64,000 nucleotides of DNA from the NCBI GenBank assembly GCA_004010535.1, contig RQYE01000001.1:486152-550151 (forward strand). The letters are read 5' to 3'. Shown piece by piece: positions 51,589 to 60,991 of this stretch (positions are counted from its first letter, which is position 1; every line of letters begins with the position of its first letter). The stretch comes from Coriobacteriales bacterium OH1046. Lineage in GTDB: Bacteria; Actinomycetota; Coriobacteriia; Coriobacteriales; Atopobiaceae. The notes below the pieces were generated by a model that saw only the letters and a list, made by a program, of their open reading frames with translations, did no database searches and was not told the origin of the DNA. A program made the translations under genes and the position numbers.

Positions 51589-52800
51589 CTACACCAGCTT
51601 CGCCCATCTGCGCTTCCCAACCTGGATGAGGGCGCCGGCGAGCAGCGCGGGCTCCACGTTGTAGCTCTTGGGAGCCACGGCCTCGCCATCGATCTTCACA
51701 CCGCCGCCGTCGATGAGGCGCCGCGCCTCGCCTGCGGACGCGGCGAGCTTGGCCTCGACCATCACCTTGGCAAGGTAGACGAGGCCGTCGTCGTTGGTTG
51801 CGAGCTCGAGCGCGAACTCGGGGATATCCTCGGGGACCTCGTTCTGCTTGAACTGTCTGTCGAAGGCCCCCTCGGCAACCTGGCCTGCACCATCCCCATG
51901 ATAGAGATCCACGATGTTGCGGGCCAACGCGCGCTTCATCGCATAGGGGTCGGCGGAGCCATCGGCGAACGCCGCATCGATGGCATCGACCTCGTCGACG
52001 GTGAGCGTGGAGCAAAGGCGGAAGTACATCGGGATGATATCGTCGTTGATGGACATGATCTTGCCGTACATGTCGTTGGGCTCATCGGTGAGGCCCACGT
52101 AGTTGCCGTAGCTCTTGGACATCTTCTTGACGCCGTCGAGACCCACGAGCAAAGGCACCGTGAGCGCGACCTGGGGCTCGAGTCCCATGGCGCGCATGAG
52201 GTCGCGGCCGGCGAGCAGGTTGAAGATCTGGTCGTTGCCGCCCATCTCGAGATCGGCATCGATGACCACCGAGTCGTAGGCTTGCAGCACCGGATAGATG
52301 AACTCGTGCAGGGCGATGGCCTGGCCGTTCTCATAACGCTTATGGAAATCCTCGCGCTCGAGGATGCGGGCCACGTTGAACCTGCTCATAAGACCGAGCA
52401 TCTGGGAAAGGTCGAGGGGTTTCAACCAGTCGCCGTTATGGACGATGGTCGTGCGCTCGGGATCGAGCACCTTCATGGCCTGCTCGACATAGGTCTTGGC
52501 ATGCGCCTCGACCTGCTCCTCGGAAAGGGGCGGGCGGGTGGAGTCGCGGCCGGAGGGATCCCCGATGAGGGCGGTGCCGTTGCCGATGATGAGGGTCACG
52601 CGATGGCCCAGATCCTGGAACTGGCGCATCTTGCGCAGCGGCACGGCATGGCCGAGATGCAGGTCGGGCGACGTGGGGTCGACGCCGAGCTTGATGTTCA
52701 GCGGCACGCCCCGCCCCAGCTTGGCCGTAAGCTCCTCCACCGGCACGATCTGCATGGTGCCGGACGTGATGATCTTGAGCTGTTCTTCTACAGGCAGCAA
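51589..52800 (-). CDS. tyrS: Tyrosyl-tRNA synthetase
   Basis: This class I aminoacyl-tRNA synthetase of 403 residues has the HIGH-type motif HLGH near residue 50, the KMSKS loop VKKMSKSYGN, and a C-terminal S4-like RNA-binding domain (SAGEARRLIDGGGVKIDG). It charges tRNA-Tyr with tyrosine. TTG at 52800 with GGAGG 8 bases upstream is preferred; GTG at 52815 is an alternative. The long open frame up to 53562 is antisense-strand noise in the next gene. No T-box leader is seen. Confidence 0.95.
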   Translation of the reverse strand: MLPVEEQLKIITSGTMQIVPVEELTAKLGRGVPLNIKLGVDPTSPDLHLGHAVPLRKMRQFQDLGHRVTLIIGNGTALIGDPSGRDSTRPPLSEEQVEAHAKTYVEQAMKVLDPERTTIVHNGDWLKPLDLSQMLGLMSRFNVARILEREDFHKRYENGQAIALHEFIYPVLQAYDSVVIDADLEMGGNDQIFNLLAGRDLMRAMGLEPQVALTVPLLVGLDGVKKMSKSYGNYVGLTDEPNDMYGKIMSINDDIIPMYFRLCSTLTVDEVDAIDAAFADGSADPYAMKRALARNIVDLYHGDGAGQVAEGAFDRQFKQNEVPEDIPEFALELATNDDGLVYLAKVMVEAKLAASAGEARRLIDGGGVKIDGEAVAPKSYNVEPALLAGALIQVGKRRWAKLV

Positions 52801-52867
52801 CGCTCCACCCTCCACTGATCGGATTCCCGCCAATCGATTATTGTAGCAGGACGACGACATGAGGGAC

Positions 52868-52906
52868 GGCGACTCCCCCAGCAGCATCGAAATCGGGGGA
52901 GCCGCT
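52868..52906 (-). terminator. Hairpin downstream of the 1299-residue protein gene
   Basis: A GCGGCTCCCCC/GGGGGAGTCGC-type stem with about a 15-base loop lies 24 bases after the stop on the minus strand. There is no T-run, so termination is uncertain. Confidence 0.4.
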
Positions 52907-52928
52907 CGGGCATATGTGCGCAGAGGCG

Positions 52929-55900
52929 CTAGCCCGCTGCCTCGGTGAGCGTCCACCTCTGGGAAGCCGCGTCGTTCTCGCGGTAGGCATCGACGTTGGC
53001 GCCGTTCTCGGTGCTCGAGCCGTACAGGTCGAGCATGAGGCCCGTGCCCACGTTCTTGAGCACGTAGCTGCCGTCGGACCGGCGGTATACGGCCCATTCC
53101 TGGTTGAGGCCGCCATTGCCCGTCCATTGGATCACGTTGGTGCCGGGGATGACGGTGGAGCCGGACACATCGAGCAGCTTGCCCGAGAGCACGCTCTCGA
53201 TGCGGTAGAAGCCATCGTCGAGCCTCGTGAAGCGCCACTGCTGGTTGGCGCCGCCATGGGCGGTCCAGCAGATGATGTTGGCACCGTCCGCCATGTCCTG
53301 GCCCTCGACGTCCAGGGCATGCCCGGGGGCGAGGACGGGCGCGATGGTGTAGACGCCCGAGAGGTCGTTCGCCATGCCCACCTTCGGGATGAAGGGCTCG
53401 AGCGGAAGGAGGTGGAAGCTCTGCGCCCTGCCGCCGTTGGATGTCCAGGTCTCGATATTGGCGCCGTTTGAGGTCTGCTCGCCGGTGACATCGAGCACGA
53501 TCTTGGGCGATACGCCCGAGATGAGCGTGTAGCTGCCGTCGCCGTTGGGACGGATGATCCATTTCTGGCCGTAGGCGCCCGACGGGCGCTCCTGCTGCAC
53601 GTTGGCCCCAGCGTAGTGCGAATCTCCCCTGATGCCGAGGACGAGGCCGCTGCCTGCGTTGGCGAGGGTGGCGTAGCCGTCATCGTCGTAGGCGATCTCC
53701 CATGTTTGGCTCGGGAGCGCGGCGTAGCCTCCGAGCTCCACGTTCGCGCCCGGTACGGACGAGGCGCCGCGCACGCCGACCACCTGGCCGTCCATCATGA
53801 CCGTCTGGATGACGTAGCCGCCCGCACGGACGCTGTTCTTGTTCTGGCGGGCGAGCGCATCGAGGGCGGCGCGGGCCGTGGTCGTGCGCACGATGCGCCA
53901 CCGCTGCGCGGCGCTCCCATCCTCGCTGCCGCCCTGCACGTCGGCCCCCGCCGCAGCAGATCCGCCCGCGACCTCGAGCATGAGGCCCGTGCCCACGTTC
54001 TTGAGCACGTAGCTGCCTCCTACACGGGAGTAGATGGCCCATTCCTGCGTCGCCTGGCCGTCGATACGCTCGGATTGGACCACATCCGCACCCGCTATGG
54101 GGCTTCCGCTCGGGATGTCGAGGACCTTCCCCGAGAGGGCGCATTCGATCACGTAGAAGCCGTCGTCGGCTCGGGAGATCTCGAAGGCCTGGTTGTCCAT
54201 GCCGGTCGCCGTCCACACGATGGCATTGCCGCCTGCCGCAGTGCTCTCGCCGGCGATGTCGAGCCGCCCGTCGGTGTTCACGGCAGGCGTCAGCGCGTAC
54301 AGCCCCTCGGGCAGCTCGACCATGCCCGCAGCGTCGACCTGGGGAGGAACGGGGATGAGCAGGAAGCGCTGATTCCTGCCGCCGTTCGGGGCCCACAGGT
54401 TGGCATTCGTGCCGTTTGCCGAGGCGTGCCCCACGATATCGAGCACGGAGCTGCCGTTCACAGCCGAGACGAGCGTAGAGCTGCCGTCGGCATTCAGCTG
54501 TATGCGCCATTGCTGCGAGGGGCGGCCGTTGGGCGTCCACTGGGCGACGTTGGCGCCGTTCGCGCTCGACTCGCCGTTCACGTCGAGTGCAAGGCCGGAA
54601 TTGGCGTTGGTGAAGATGGCGTAGCCCGCATCGTCATACGACAGATTCCATTGCTGGTTCGCGCGTCCGCCGTAGGTCCAGAGCGCCACGTTGGCCCCGT
54701 CCTCAGCGGACTCGCCGGCAACGTCGAGCACCTGGCCGGCCTCGAGCGCAGACTGGATGATGTAGGTTCCCTCGGGAAGCTTGGCGCCCGCCTGCGAGCC
54801 CTGCTCGTCGCCCACCTTGGCATAGCTGCCGTCGGCCTGCAGTTTGTAGTAGACGATCACGGAATCGGTGGCATCCCAGATGGCGATGTCGTAACCCTCG
54901 GCCGCGCCCACGGCATCGGAGAACTCCACGAGGTAGGTGTCGTGCCCTGCGACGCAGAGCGCCTGCACCTCAGCAGGGGCGGAGCCGTCCACGCGCTTCA
55001 TCCAGAACTCCATGTTCCGGTACATCTCATCGGCAAGGCCCTCGGCCTTGGTCTTATTGAACAGACCTTTGGCCATGCCCTCGGGAACGCTCGAGAACGT
55101 GGTCGATCCGTAGCCCACGAGGTGGATCCCGGGATTGAAGAACAAGATGAGCTCGGCGGCGATCGAGGAGTCGACATCCGTGATGCCCAGGGACGCGAGC
55201 TGGGCGACCTTGGCCGGATTCAGGTCGGTCGGGGTGGCGGGATGGCCCTTGTAATAGTACGCATACGCGTCGCCGTAGTAGGTCATGACGAAGCGCGCAT
55301 AGCCCTCGAAATCAGGCTCATCGTCTGGATAGGTGGAGCCGAGGAGCAGCATGACATCCTTGCCCGACTCCTCGGCTGCCGAGAAGTACCCGTCGTTGAA
55401 GTTGAAGAGGGCCTTGAACTCGGCGACGGCCCCATCACCCGCCGCCTGGATGGCGGAGAGGCGCCTATCTATATAGAACCTGATGATCCCCTCTCCGACG
55501 GATCCGTCGCGGACGGCAGCGCCGAACGCATCCCCATCGCCATCTGTCACGAGGAGGGCGGGACGGGTGAGCCACCACGTCGCGCTGCCCTCGCTGGCGA
55601 TGGCGGCCCAGGTGCGCCTGTTGTTATCGTTGTAGTGCTCCGCCGTGTAGCCCGCCATCACCTCGCCGTTGCCGTAGGCATATTGCCGCGCATCCTCCCA
55701 GCCGGCCTTGAGGTCGTTATGGATGGCCTCGTTCTCGGCAAGGGAGGTCCCGTCGTAGGTGGCGGAGAAGGCCGCGTACGACCCCGTCCCGTCGCTCAAG
55801 ACCGTGATGGTGTAGCGATCGGAGGGGATCCTGTTCGCATAGAGCACCTCCTGGATGATCCACACGAAGTTGTCGCCCAGGTAGAGGTTGAACCGCGATG

Positions 55901-56828
55901 AGGGGTCGAGGGTATGGAGATCCTCGACATAGGCATCGAACGCCTCGAAATTGCTGCGGAAGACCGCGCTTTCCTCGGCATAGTCGGAAGACTGGTAGGC
56001 GATGGCCTCCTCGGTGAGATAGGGCAGCGCGTACACGCCGTACATGCCGTCGCGCGGCCCGGGAAGGGCATTCCAATCCCAGGCGCCCGCGCGCATGAGC
56101 AGGGCGATGGTCGGACCCGCCGTGCGGATGCTGCCCTCACCCCAGAGCGAGAGCGAGAACATGGTCACGGGCATGGTGGCGGTCAGCGGTGCGAGGTTGT
56201 ACTCGTCGGCCACGATACCCACCGTCTGGGAGCTCGTCGAACCGGCAACGGTCGCCCCATCCAACGTGAAACGCACGGTCACGGTGAACCTGCCGAAGTT
56301 CTCGAAATCCATGTCGAAGGCTGCGGTGGCCGCGTCGATGTCGGCAAGCGCAAGCGTTTTGGAGACGCTGCGGGTGATGGTCCCCCTATACGACATGGTG
56401 GCATCCACGACGATCGCGTCGGCCTCTCCCGAGGCGAGGATCGCATCGAGCTCCTCTACCGTGATGGTCGCCTGGGTAATGTTGCGCTGGGGCGTGACGG
56501 TGACCGACCACGAGGCATCCTCCGCCGCGAGTTCCCGTGTCTCGAGACCGTCCGCAGATTCGGCCTGCCCCGCTTCGGCAACAGGCCCATCCCCCACCTC
56601 GGTAGGCTCCCCCTCTTCGGCGGGCGCAGCCTCGGCGGGATCCTCCTCCAAGGGCTCGGCCTCGGGAACCTCCCCGGGCTCTCCAAGCACATCCTCGGCG
56701 ATGGCGGCCTCCTCCTCGCGTACGGGCTCCTCCGCCCATGCGGGATGGAAGGTTCCCAGCACGGGGAAGCCCAGTGCGAGCGTGAGGATGACGGCGAGCT
56801 GCGCCGGCCAAAATCTGCGGTTCTTCAT
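52929..56828 (-). CDS. Secreted GT80/sialyltransferase-like protein with twelve ricin-type repeats
   Basis: This protein has 1299 residues: a signal peptide (about 1-32), an acidic linker (33-105), a beta-rich region (106-215), an unassigned core (about 218-625) and ricin repeats (about 683-1299) with twelve Q-x-W/F motifs. The core shows, in order, RFNLYLGDN (312-320), VLSDGTGSYA (Asp346), LLLGSTYPDDE (495-504), YYKGHP (His529), AAEL (Glu559) and VGYGSTTFSS (Ser575/Thr576). This matches the order of GT80 motifs (YDDGS, GT, KGHP, FE, SS) that bind CMP-sialic acid. Catalysis outside the cell would lack a known donor. The start MKNRRFW at 56828 precedes a normal signal peptide. The enzyme assignment is tentative; secretion and repeats are clear. 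Confidence 0.7.
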   Translation of the reverse strand: MKNRRFWPAQLAVILTLALGFPVLGTFHPAWAEEPVREEEAAIAEDVLGEPGEVPEAEPLEEDPAEAAPAEEGEPTEVGDGPVAEAGQAESADGLETRELAAEDASWSVTVTPQRNITQATITVEELDAILASGEADAIVVDATMSYRGTITRSVSKTLALADIDAATAAFDMDFENFGRFTVTVRFTLDGATVAGSTSSQTVGIVADEYNLAPLTATMPVTMFSLSLWGEGSIRTAGPTIALLMRAGAWDWNALPGPRDGMYGVYALPYLTEEAIAYQSSDYAEESAVFRSNFEAFDAYVEDLHTLDPSSRFNLYLGDNFVWIIQEVLYANRIPSDRYTITVLSDGTGSYAAFSATYDGTSLAENEAIHNDLKAGWEDARQYAYGNGEVMAGYTAEHYNDNNRRTWAAIASEGSATWWLTRPALLVTDGDGDAFGAAVRDGSVGEGIIRFYIDRRLSAIQAAGDGAVAEFKALFNFNDGYFSAAEESGKDVMLLLGSTYPDDEPDFEGYARFVMTYYGDAYAYYYKGHPATPTDLNPAKVAQLASLGITDVDSSIAAELILFFNPGIHLVGYGSTTFSSVPEGMAKGLFNKTKAEGLADEMYRNMEFWMKRVDGSAPAEVQALCVAGHDTYLVEFSDAVGAAEGYDIAIWDATDSVIVYYKLQADGSYAKVGDEQGSQAGAKLPEGTYIIQSALEAGQVLDVAGESAEDGANVALWTYGGRANQQWNLSYDDAGYAIFTNANSGLALDVNGESSANGANVAQWTPNGRPSQQWRIQLNADGSSTLVSAVNGSSVLDIVGHASANGTNANLWAPNGGRNQRFLLIPVPPQVDAAGMVELPEGLYALTPAVNTDGRLDIAGESTAAGGNAIVWTATGMDNQAFEISRADDGFYVIECALSGKVLDIPSGSPIAGADVVQSERIDGQATQEWAIYSRVGGSYVLKNVGTGLMLEVAGGSAAAGADVQGGSEDGSAAQRWRIVRTTTARAALDALARQNKNSVRAGGYVIQTVMMDGQVVGVRGASSVPGANVELGGYAALPSQTWEIAYDDDGYATLANAGSGLVLGIRGDSHYAGANVQQERPSGAYGQKWIIRPNGDGSYTLISGVSPKIVLDVTGEQTSNGANIETWTSNGGRAQSFHLLPLEPFIPKVGMANDLSGVYTIAPVLAPGHALDVEGQDMADGANIICWTAHGGANQQWRFTRLDDGFYRIESVLSGKLLDVSGSTVIPGTNVIQWTGNGGLNQEWAVYRRSDGSYVLKNVGTGLMLDLYGSSTENGANVDAYRENDAASQRWTLTEAAG

Positions 56829-57197
56829 GACGACCCCTGCTTCTACCCGGGAAACCATGATCGGCTGCCTGCCATTGTCGCACAGCATGCGCCGCAGATA
56901 CAGCGGGCATTCCGCCACGCATCACGCGCATGCCGTCTGCGGTCGGAGGGAATCGCCTCGTACTCGGACGCTTCCCGAAGCCGCTGGTATAATCGGATGA
57001 TCGGGAGGGATGGGCGGCCCCCTGCAGCTCGCCTGACCCCATCGCTTCCACCGGAAGGCGCCACCGCTGCGGCTTCCGCGGACATCGGAACGATCGCATC
57101 ATCGGTAGGGGCATCATGGGGCCCCCACAGCCGGTCGTATCCTAGACGCGGGGCTCGGACCCTGCATGCATAACGACGAGAAAGGAACCGATAGCCA
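56829..57197. other. 369-bp divergent intergenic region
   Basis: It separates the secreted-protein gene and the NYN gene. A perfect TATAAT on the plus strand at 56988-56993 could serve the NYN gene, with about 200 bases of leader. No ORF or riboswitch was recognised. Confidence 0.5.
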
Positions 57198-57974
57198 ATG
57201 AATGAGACCGCACAGAGCTCGATGGCCGTGCTTATCGACTACGAGAACCTGGCCCTGGGCACGGGCAAGCGCAAGCGCGGCGGGCATCAGGAGCCGGGTC
57301 CCGCGCCCGACGTGAAACGCATCCTCGAGCGTCTGGTGGACAAGGGCCGCATCGTCGCCAAGCGCGCCTACTGCGACTGGCAGCGCTTCGATACGGCCGT
57401 GACGCCTCTGCATGAGCTGGGAATCGAGCTCATCGAGATCCCCGATCGCGCCTACACGGGCAAGAACTCCGCCGACATCCGCCTGGCGGTGGATGCGGTC
57501 GAGATGTGCCTCACCCGCGACCATATAGATACCTTCGCGATCCTGTCGGGCGACTCCGACTTCTCGCCGCTCGTATCGAAGCTCAAGGAGTTCGGCAAGA
57601 CGGTGATCGGTGTGGGCATGAAGCAATCCACCAGCTCGCTTCTGGCCGAGAACTGCGACGAGTTCATCTTCTACGAGGATGCCGTGAGCGCCGGACGCAT
57701 CCCCGACTTCACCGCGAAGGTGCCCAAGGAGAAACACGAGTGCTACCAGCTGCTGTTCGAGACGATCGATGCGGCGCAGGGCGAGAGCGACTCGGCGCTG
57801 CTGGCATCGCGTCTGAAAGACACGATGCGCCGCAAGCGCCCGCAATTCTCGGAGCGCAGCTATGGCTACCGCAGCTTCACCGACTTGCTGAATGAGGCGA
57901 GCTCGCTGGGGCTCATCCAGATCCATCGCGACCAGAGGAGCGGGACTGCCGTGGTGGATGGTTTCTGCGAATAG
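57198..57974 (+). CDS. NYN-domain putative ribonuclease with C-terminal OST-HTH-like domain
   Basis: This protein of 258 residues has a PIN-like NYN domain (about 8-160) with acidic motifs MAVLIDYENLAL, KNSADIRLAVDAVEM and LSGDSDFSPLVSKLKE, the expected metal-binding nuclease site (LabA/DUF88 family). Residues about 180-255 form a winged-helix OST-HTH/LOTUS-like domain (FSERSYGYRSFTDLLNEAS). It probably cuts or binds structured RNA. AAAGGA precedes the ATG. It is monocistronic, with a new promoter before the next gene. Confidence 0.88.
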   Translation: MNETAQSSMAVLIDYENLALGTGKRKRGGHQEPGPAPDVKRILERLVDKGRIVAKRAYCDWQRFDTAVTPLHELGIELIEIPDRAYTGKNSADIRLAVDAVEMCLTRDHIDTFAILSGDSDFSPLVSKLKEFGKTVIGVGMKQSTSSLLAENCDEFIFYEDAVSAGRIPDFTAKVPKEKHECYQLLFETIDAAQGESDSALLASRLKDTMRRKRPQFSERSYGYRSFTDLLNEASSLGLIQIHRDQRSGTAVVDGFCE

Positions 57975-58093
57975 CGGGAAAACCGATGCATGCTCCGCTG
58001 GGTCTCGGGAGCGTCTCGATGGGGTTGCGGATCAACGTGCGGCATGCCTCGTGACAATGCCGTGAGAATTCCGATCCGCAGTGCGATTGCCCG

Positions 58094-58099
58094 TATAAT
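58094..58099 (+). promoter_or_regulatory. -10 box of the PBP promoter
   Basis: A perfect TATAAT lies 31 bases before the PBP ATG. AAGGAGG follows 4 bases before that ATG. No clear -35 was found. Confidence 0.5.
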
Positions 58100-58130
58100 A
58101 TACCCGTATCTGTGTACGTAAGGAGGCACT

Positions 58131-60425
58131 ATGGGTATCCGCTCCCGCAGGGCTCGCTCGCATTCCAAGACCCATGTCCTGGGCTTCGGCATCGCCGGCT
58201 TCATCGGCTTCATCGCCATGCTCGCCGTCGCAGGAGCGCTCTCGCTTTCGACGATCGTCTCGGGATGGCTCGAGGATCTGCCCGACTACACCTCCGCCGA
58301 GGCCTACCTCGTCGCCGAGCCCACCATCATCTACGACTGCAATGGCACGCAGATCGCCGAGTACTATCTGCAGCAGCGCCGCTCGATCGGCCTCGACGAG
58401 GTCTCGCAGTATGTCATCGACGGCACGATCGATACCGAGGACCACCGCTTCTACACCCACAACGGGATCGATCCGCAGGGCATCGTGCGTGCCGTGTTCG
58501 CACAGCTCACCGGACGCTCGGAGGGCGCGTCGACCATCACCCAGCAGCTGGTGAGGAACACGGTCCTCTCGGCCGAGCAGTTCGACTACACCGTCAGGCG
58601 CAAGGTGCGCGAAGCCTACATCGCGCTTCAGATGGAGAAGATGTTCACCAAGGACCAGATCCTGAACATGTACCTCAACACCATCTACTACGGCAACGGC
58701 GCCTACGGCATCGAGGCCGCTGCGGTCACCTACTTCAACGTGCACGCGAGCGAGCTCACCCTCGCCCAGGCGGCGCTGCTCGTGGGCCTGCCCCAGTCGC
58801 CGTCCGCCTACGATCCCACGGTCAACCCCGATCTCGCCCTCGCGCGCCGCAATATCGTCCTCGACCGCATGCTCCGCGAGGGCGACATCACCCAGGAGGA
58901 GTTCGATGCGGCATCCTCCGAGGAGCTGGTCCTGAACCCAGGCTCGCTCGGACACCCCATCGGCACCTTCCCCTATTTCACCGACCACGTGCGCTCGCTC
59001 CTGCTCGAGGACTTCGATGAGGCGACCATCCTCCAAGGAGGCCTCAGGGTCTACACCACCATCGACCCCGATATCCAGTATGCCGCCGAGAGCGCCATGG
59101 CCGAGCGCCTCGAGATGTCAGACAACGACGCCCTCACGGGCGCGCTCGTGTGCATCGAGAACGCCAACGGCTACGTCCGCGCCATGGTCGGCGGCCGCGA
59201 TTACAACGCGAGCGAGTTCAACTCCGCCACGCAGGCACGCCGCCAGTGCGGATCCAGCTTCAAGGTCTACACGCTCGTGGCGGCGCTCCGCTCGGGCATG
59301 AACCCCAACGTGACCCTGAACTGCAGCTCCCCCATGCAGATCACGCCCACGTGGCGCGTGCAGAACTACGGCAACGCCAACTACGGCACTCGCTCGCTCA
59401 CGAGCGCCACGGCCATCTCGTCCAATACCGCGTATGCCCAGGTCGCCGAGGCGATCGGCGCCGAGAAGATCATCGAGACCTGCAAGCTCATGGGCATCGA
59501 CGTCGACATCCCGGCGTACCTCTCGGTCTCCATCGGCTCGGTGGGCGTGCCGCCCATCCAGATGGCCGAGGCGTTCTCGGTGCTCGCGACCGGGGGCTAT
59601 CACCGAGACCCCTGCTGCATCACGCGCATCGAGGACCGCAACGGCAACGTGGTCTACGAGCACACCGATAATCCCGAGAAGGTGCTCGAGGACGGCATCG
59701 CGGAGGCGACGACCGATATCCTGCGCGAGGTCGTGAGCGGCTACAACACCGGTTACGAGGTCGGGGCCCGCTGGTACGTCGACCAGCCGCTCGCAGGCAA
59801 GACCGGCACCTCCGACGAGGCCACCGACCTGTGGTTCGTGGGCTACACGCCCCAGTACACCACGGCGGTCTGGAACGGCATCCTCGAAGCGCGCGAGACC
59901 GTGTATTTCCAAGGCCTCAACGGTCAGACCGCCCAGCTCCCCCAGCCCATCTTCGCCGAGTTCATGTGCTCGATCCTCGAGGGCCTCCCCTACGAGCCCT
60001 TCCCCGACAGCGGCTCCCGTCCCGAGTACCTTCCCAACACCACCTGGAAGTTCGTGGGAACCTCGACATCGCTGAACGACCCCGAGCTCGCCCAGAAGGA
60101 AGAGGAGGAGCGCAGGCGGCAGGAAGAGGAGGAGCGCAAGAAGCAGGAAGCCGAGGAGAAGCTCAAGGAAGAGCAGGAGAACCAGCAGAACCAGCAGGGC
60201 GAGAGTCCCGGAGGAGACACCGGCGGAGATGCCGGCGGCGGTGGCACCGGCGGAGACACCGGAGGCGGTGGCACCGGCGAAGATGCCGGCGGTGGCACGG
60301 GCGACGACGCCGGAGGCGGCGGAGATGCCGGTGGCGGCGGTGACGGAGGCGACGCCGGCGGAGATACCGGCGGCGGCACCGGCGGAGATACCGGCGGCGG
60401 TGGAGCCGGAGAAGGGGGAGGCTAG
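58131..60425 (+). CDS. Class A penicillin-binding protein with Gly-rich tail
   Basis: This bifunctional peptidoglycan synthase has 764 residues, one N-terminal membrane helix (about 17-42), a GT51 transglycosylase (catalytic Glu103 in TEDHRFYTHNG; EGASTITQQL) and a transpeptidase with Ser375-x-x-Lys378 (SSFK), SSN at 430-432 and KTGT at 557-560. After residue 655 comes a Glu/Lys/Gln-rich helix and then about 70 residues of Gly/Asp/Thr repeats encoded by imperfect tandem DNA repeats (about 60210-60422). The tail probably extends into the cell wall and may vary in length between strains. Confidence 0.94.
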   Translation: MGIRSRRARSHSKTHVLGFGIAGFIGFIAMLAVAGALSLSTIVSGWLEDLPDYTSAEAYLVAEPTIIYDCNGTQIAEYYLQQRRSIGLDEVSQYVIDGTIDTEDHRFYTHNGIDPQGIVRAVFAQLTGRSEGASTITQQLVRNTVLSAEQFDYTVRRKVREAYIALQMEKMFTKDQILNMYLNTIYYGNGAYGIEAAAVTYFNVHASELTLAQAALLVGLPQSPSAYDPTVNPDLALARRNIVLDRMLREGDITQEEFDAASSEELVLNPGSLGHPIGTFPYFTDHVRSLLLEDFDEATILQGGLRVYTTIDPDIQYAAESAMAERLEMSDNDALTGALVCIENANGYVRAMVGGRDYNASEFNSATQARRQCGSSFKVYTLVAALRSGMNPNVTLNCSSPMQITPTWRVQNYGNANYGTRSLTSATAISSNTAYAQVAEAIGAEKIIETCKLMGIDVDIPAYLSVSIGSVGVPPIQMAEAFSVLATGGYHRDPCCITRIEDRNGNVVYEHTDNPEKVLEDGIAEATTDILREVVSGYNTGYEVGARWYVDQPLAGKTGTSDEATDLWFVGYTPQYTTAVWNGILEARETVYFQGLNGQTAQLPQPIFAEFMCSILEGLPYEPFPDSGSRPEYLPNTTWKFVGTSTSLNDPELAQKEEEERRRQEEEERKKQEAEEKLKEEQENQQNQQGESPGGDTGGDAGGGGTGGDTGGGGTGEDAGGGTGDDAGGGGDAGGGGDGGDAGGDTGGGTGGDTGGGGAGEGGG

Positions 60426-60991
60426 GCCCCCCTCCAACCTCTAGCTGCAGGCTCTCTGCGTACACCCTTCTCAGCACGTTTCCCCAGCAAGTCCTCCAAG
60501 TAACGGCACAGTCGCCAGAGGGCGTGCCGGGGAAATGTCAGGAAGGGCAGGGAACGTTTCGTGAAACGTGCGCACGGTTCGCAAAGCGGGCTGAAAAAAC
60601 CGTACGTTTCGCGAGCGGTGAGCAGAGAGGGGCGCTCCCCTCCTATTCATTGAACCCCGACCACGAACATCCCCATCGGAACACGAACATCCCGGGGATG
60701 TTCGCATAAGAAACGGGATGTTCGTGCAGGCATGCAGCAGGGATGCACGTCTGCCCAGCAAGCCTCACGGCGACGGTACAGCCGCCAAGGTCCTTGCTGC
60801 AGAAAAGAAGGTAGAGAAAGACAATGCGCGGGATTTATGCGCCGTTTGGCCGAGTGCGCATCCGCACGCCCTAGGCACACCCTCCGCATGCATATACCAT
60901 GGGATATAACACCATACGAGAGCAGCTTCACCTCATCTGAAAACGACGGGGATCCCCATCAGGGCCACTGCAGCGAGGAGGTGCCGACGAC
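60426..60991. other. 566-bp intergenic region rich in inverted and direct repeats
   Basis: It contains an ACGTTTC-GT-GAAACGT palindrome (60554-60569) with a further ACGTTTCG at about 60604. It also holds four copies of CACGAACATCCC-type sites in two orientations (60662-60726). A ~37-bp imperfect direct repeat (60483-60522 and 60754-60790) brackets these. No convincing ORF is present. It probably controls the membrane-LuxR gene downstream. Confidence 0.6.
60662..60726. promoter_or_regulatory. Array of four GAACATCCC sites, two in each orientation
   Basis: Direct copies are at 60662-60673 and 60682-60693; inverted copies are at 60695-60704 and 60715-60726. The middle pair forms a near-perfect 21-bp palindrome. 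This is the kind of arrangement bound by dimeric HTH regulators. Confidence 0.5.

Noticed and set aside
49105..52818. 1237-codon open frame on the plus strand
   Set aside because: It is antisense to the U32 and tyrS genes, both clear by family motifs. High-GC codon use leaves the opposite strand open, and the translation has no recognisable domain.
52801..53562. Long N-terminal extension of tyrS
   Set aside because: It overlaps the 3' end of the ricin-repeat gene on the same strand in another frame. TyrS family sequence begins after the TTG at 52800.
60524..60909. Short ORFs in the region before the membrane LuxR gene
   Set aside because: No ribosome sites, no family resemblance, and they run through the repeats described for this region.
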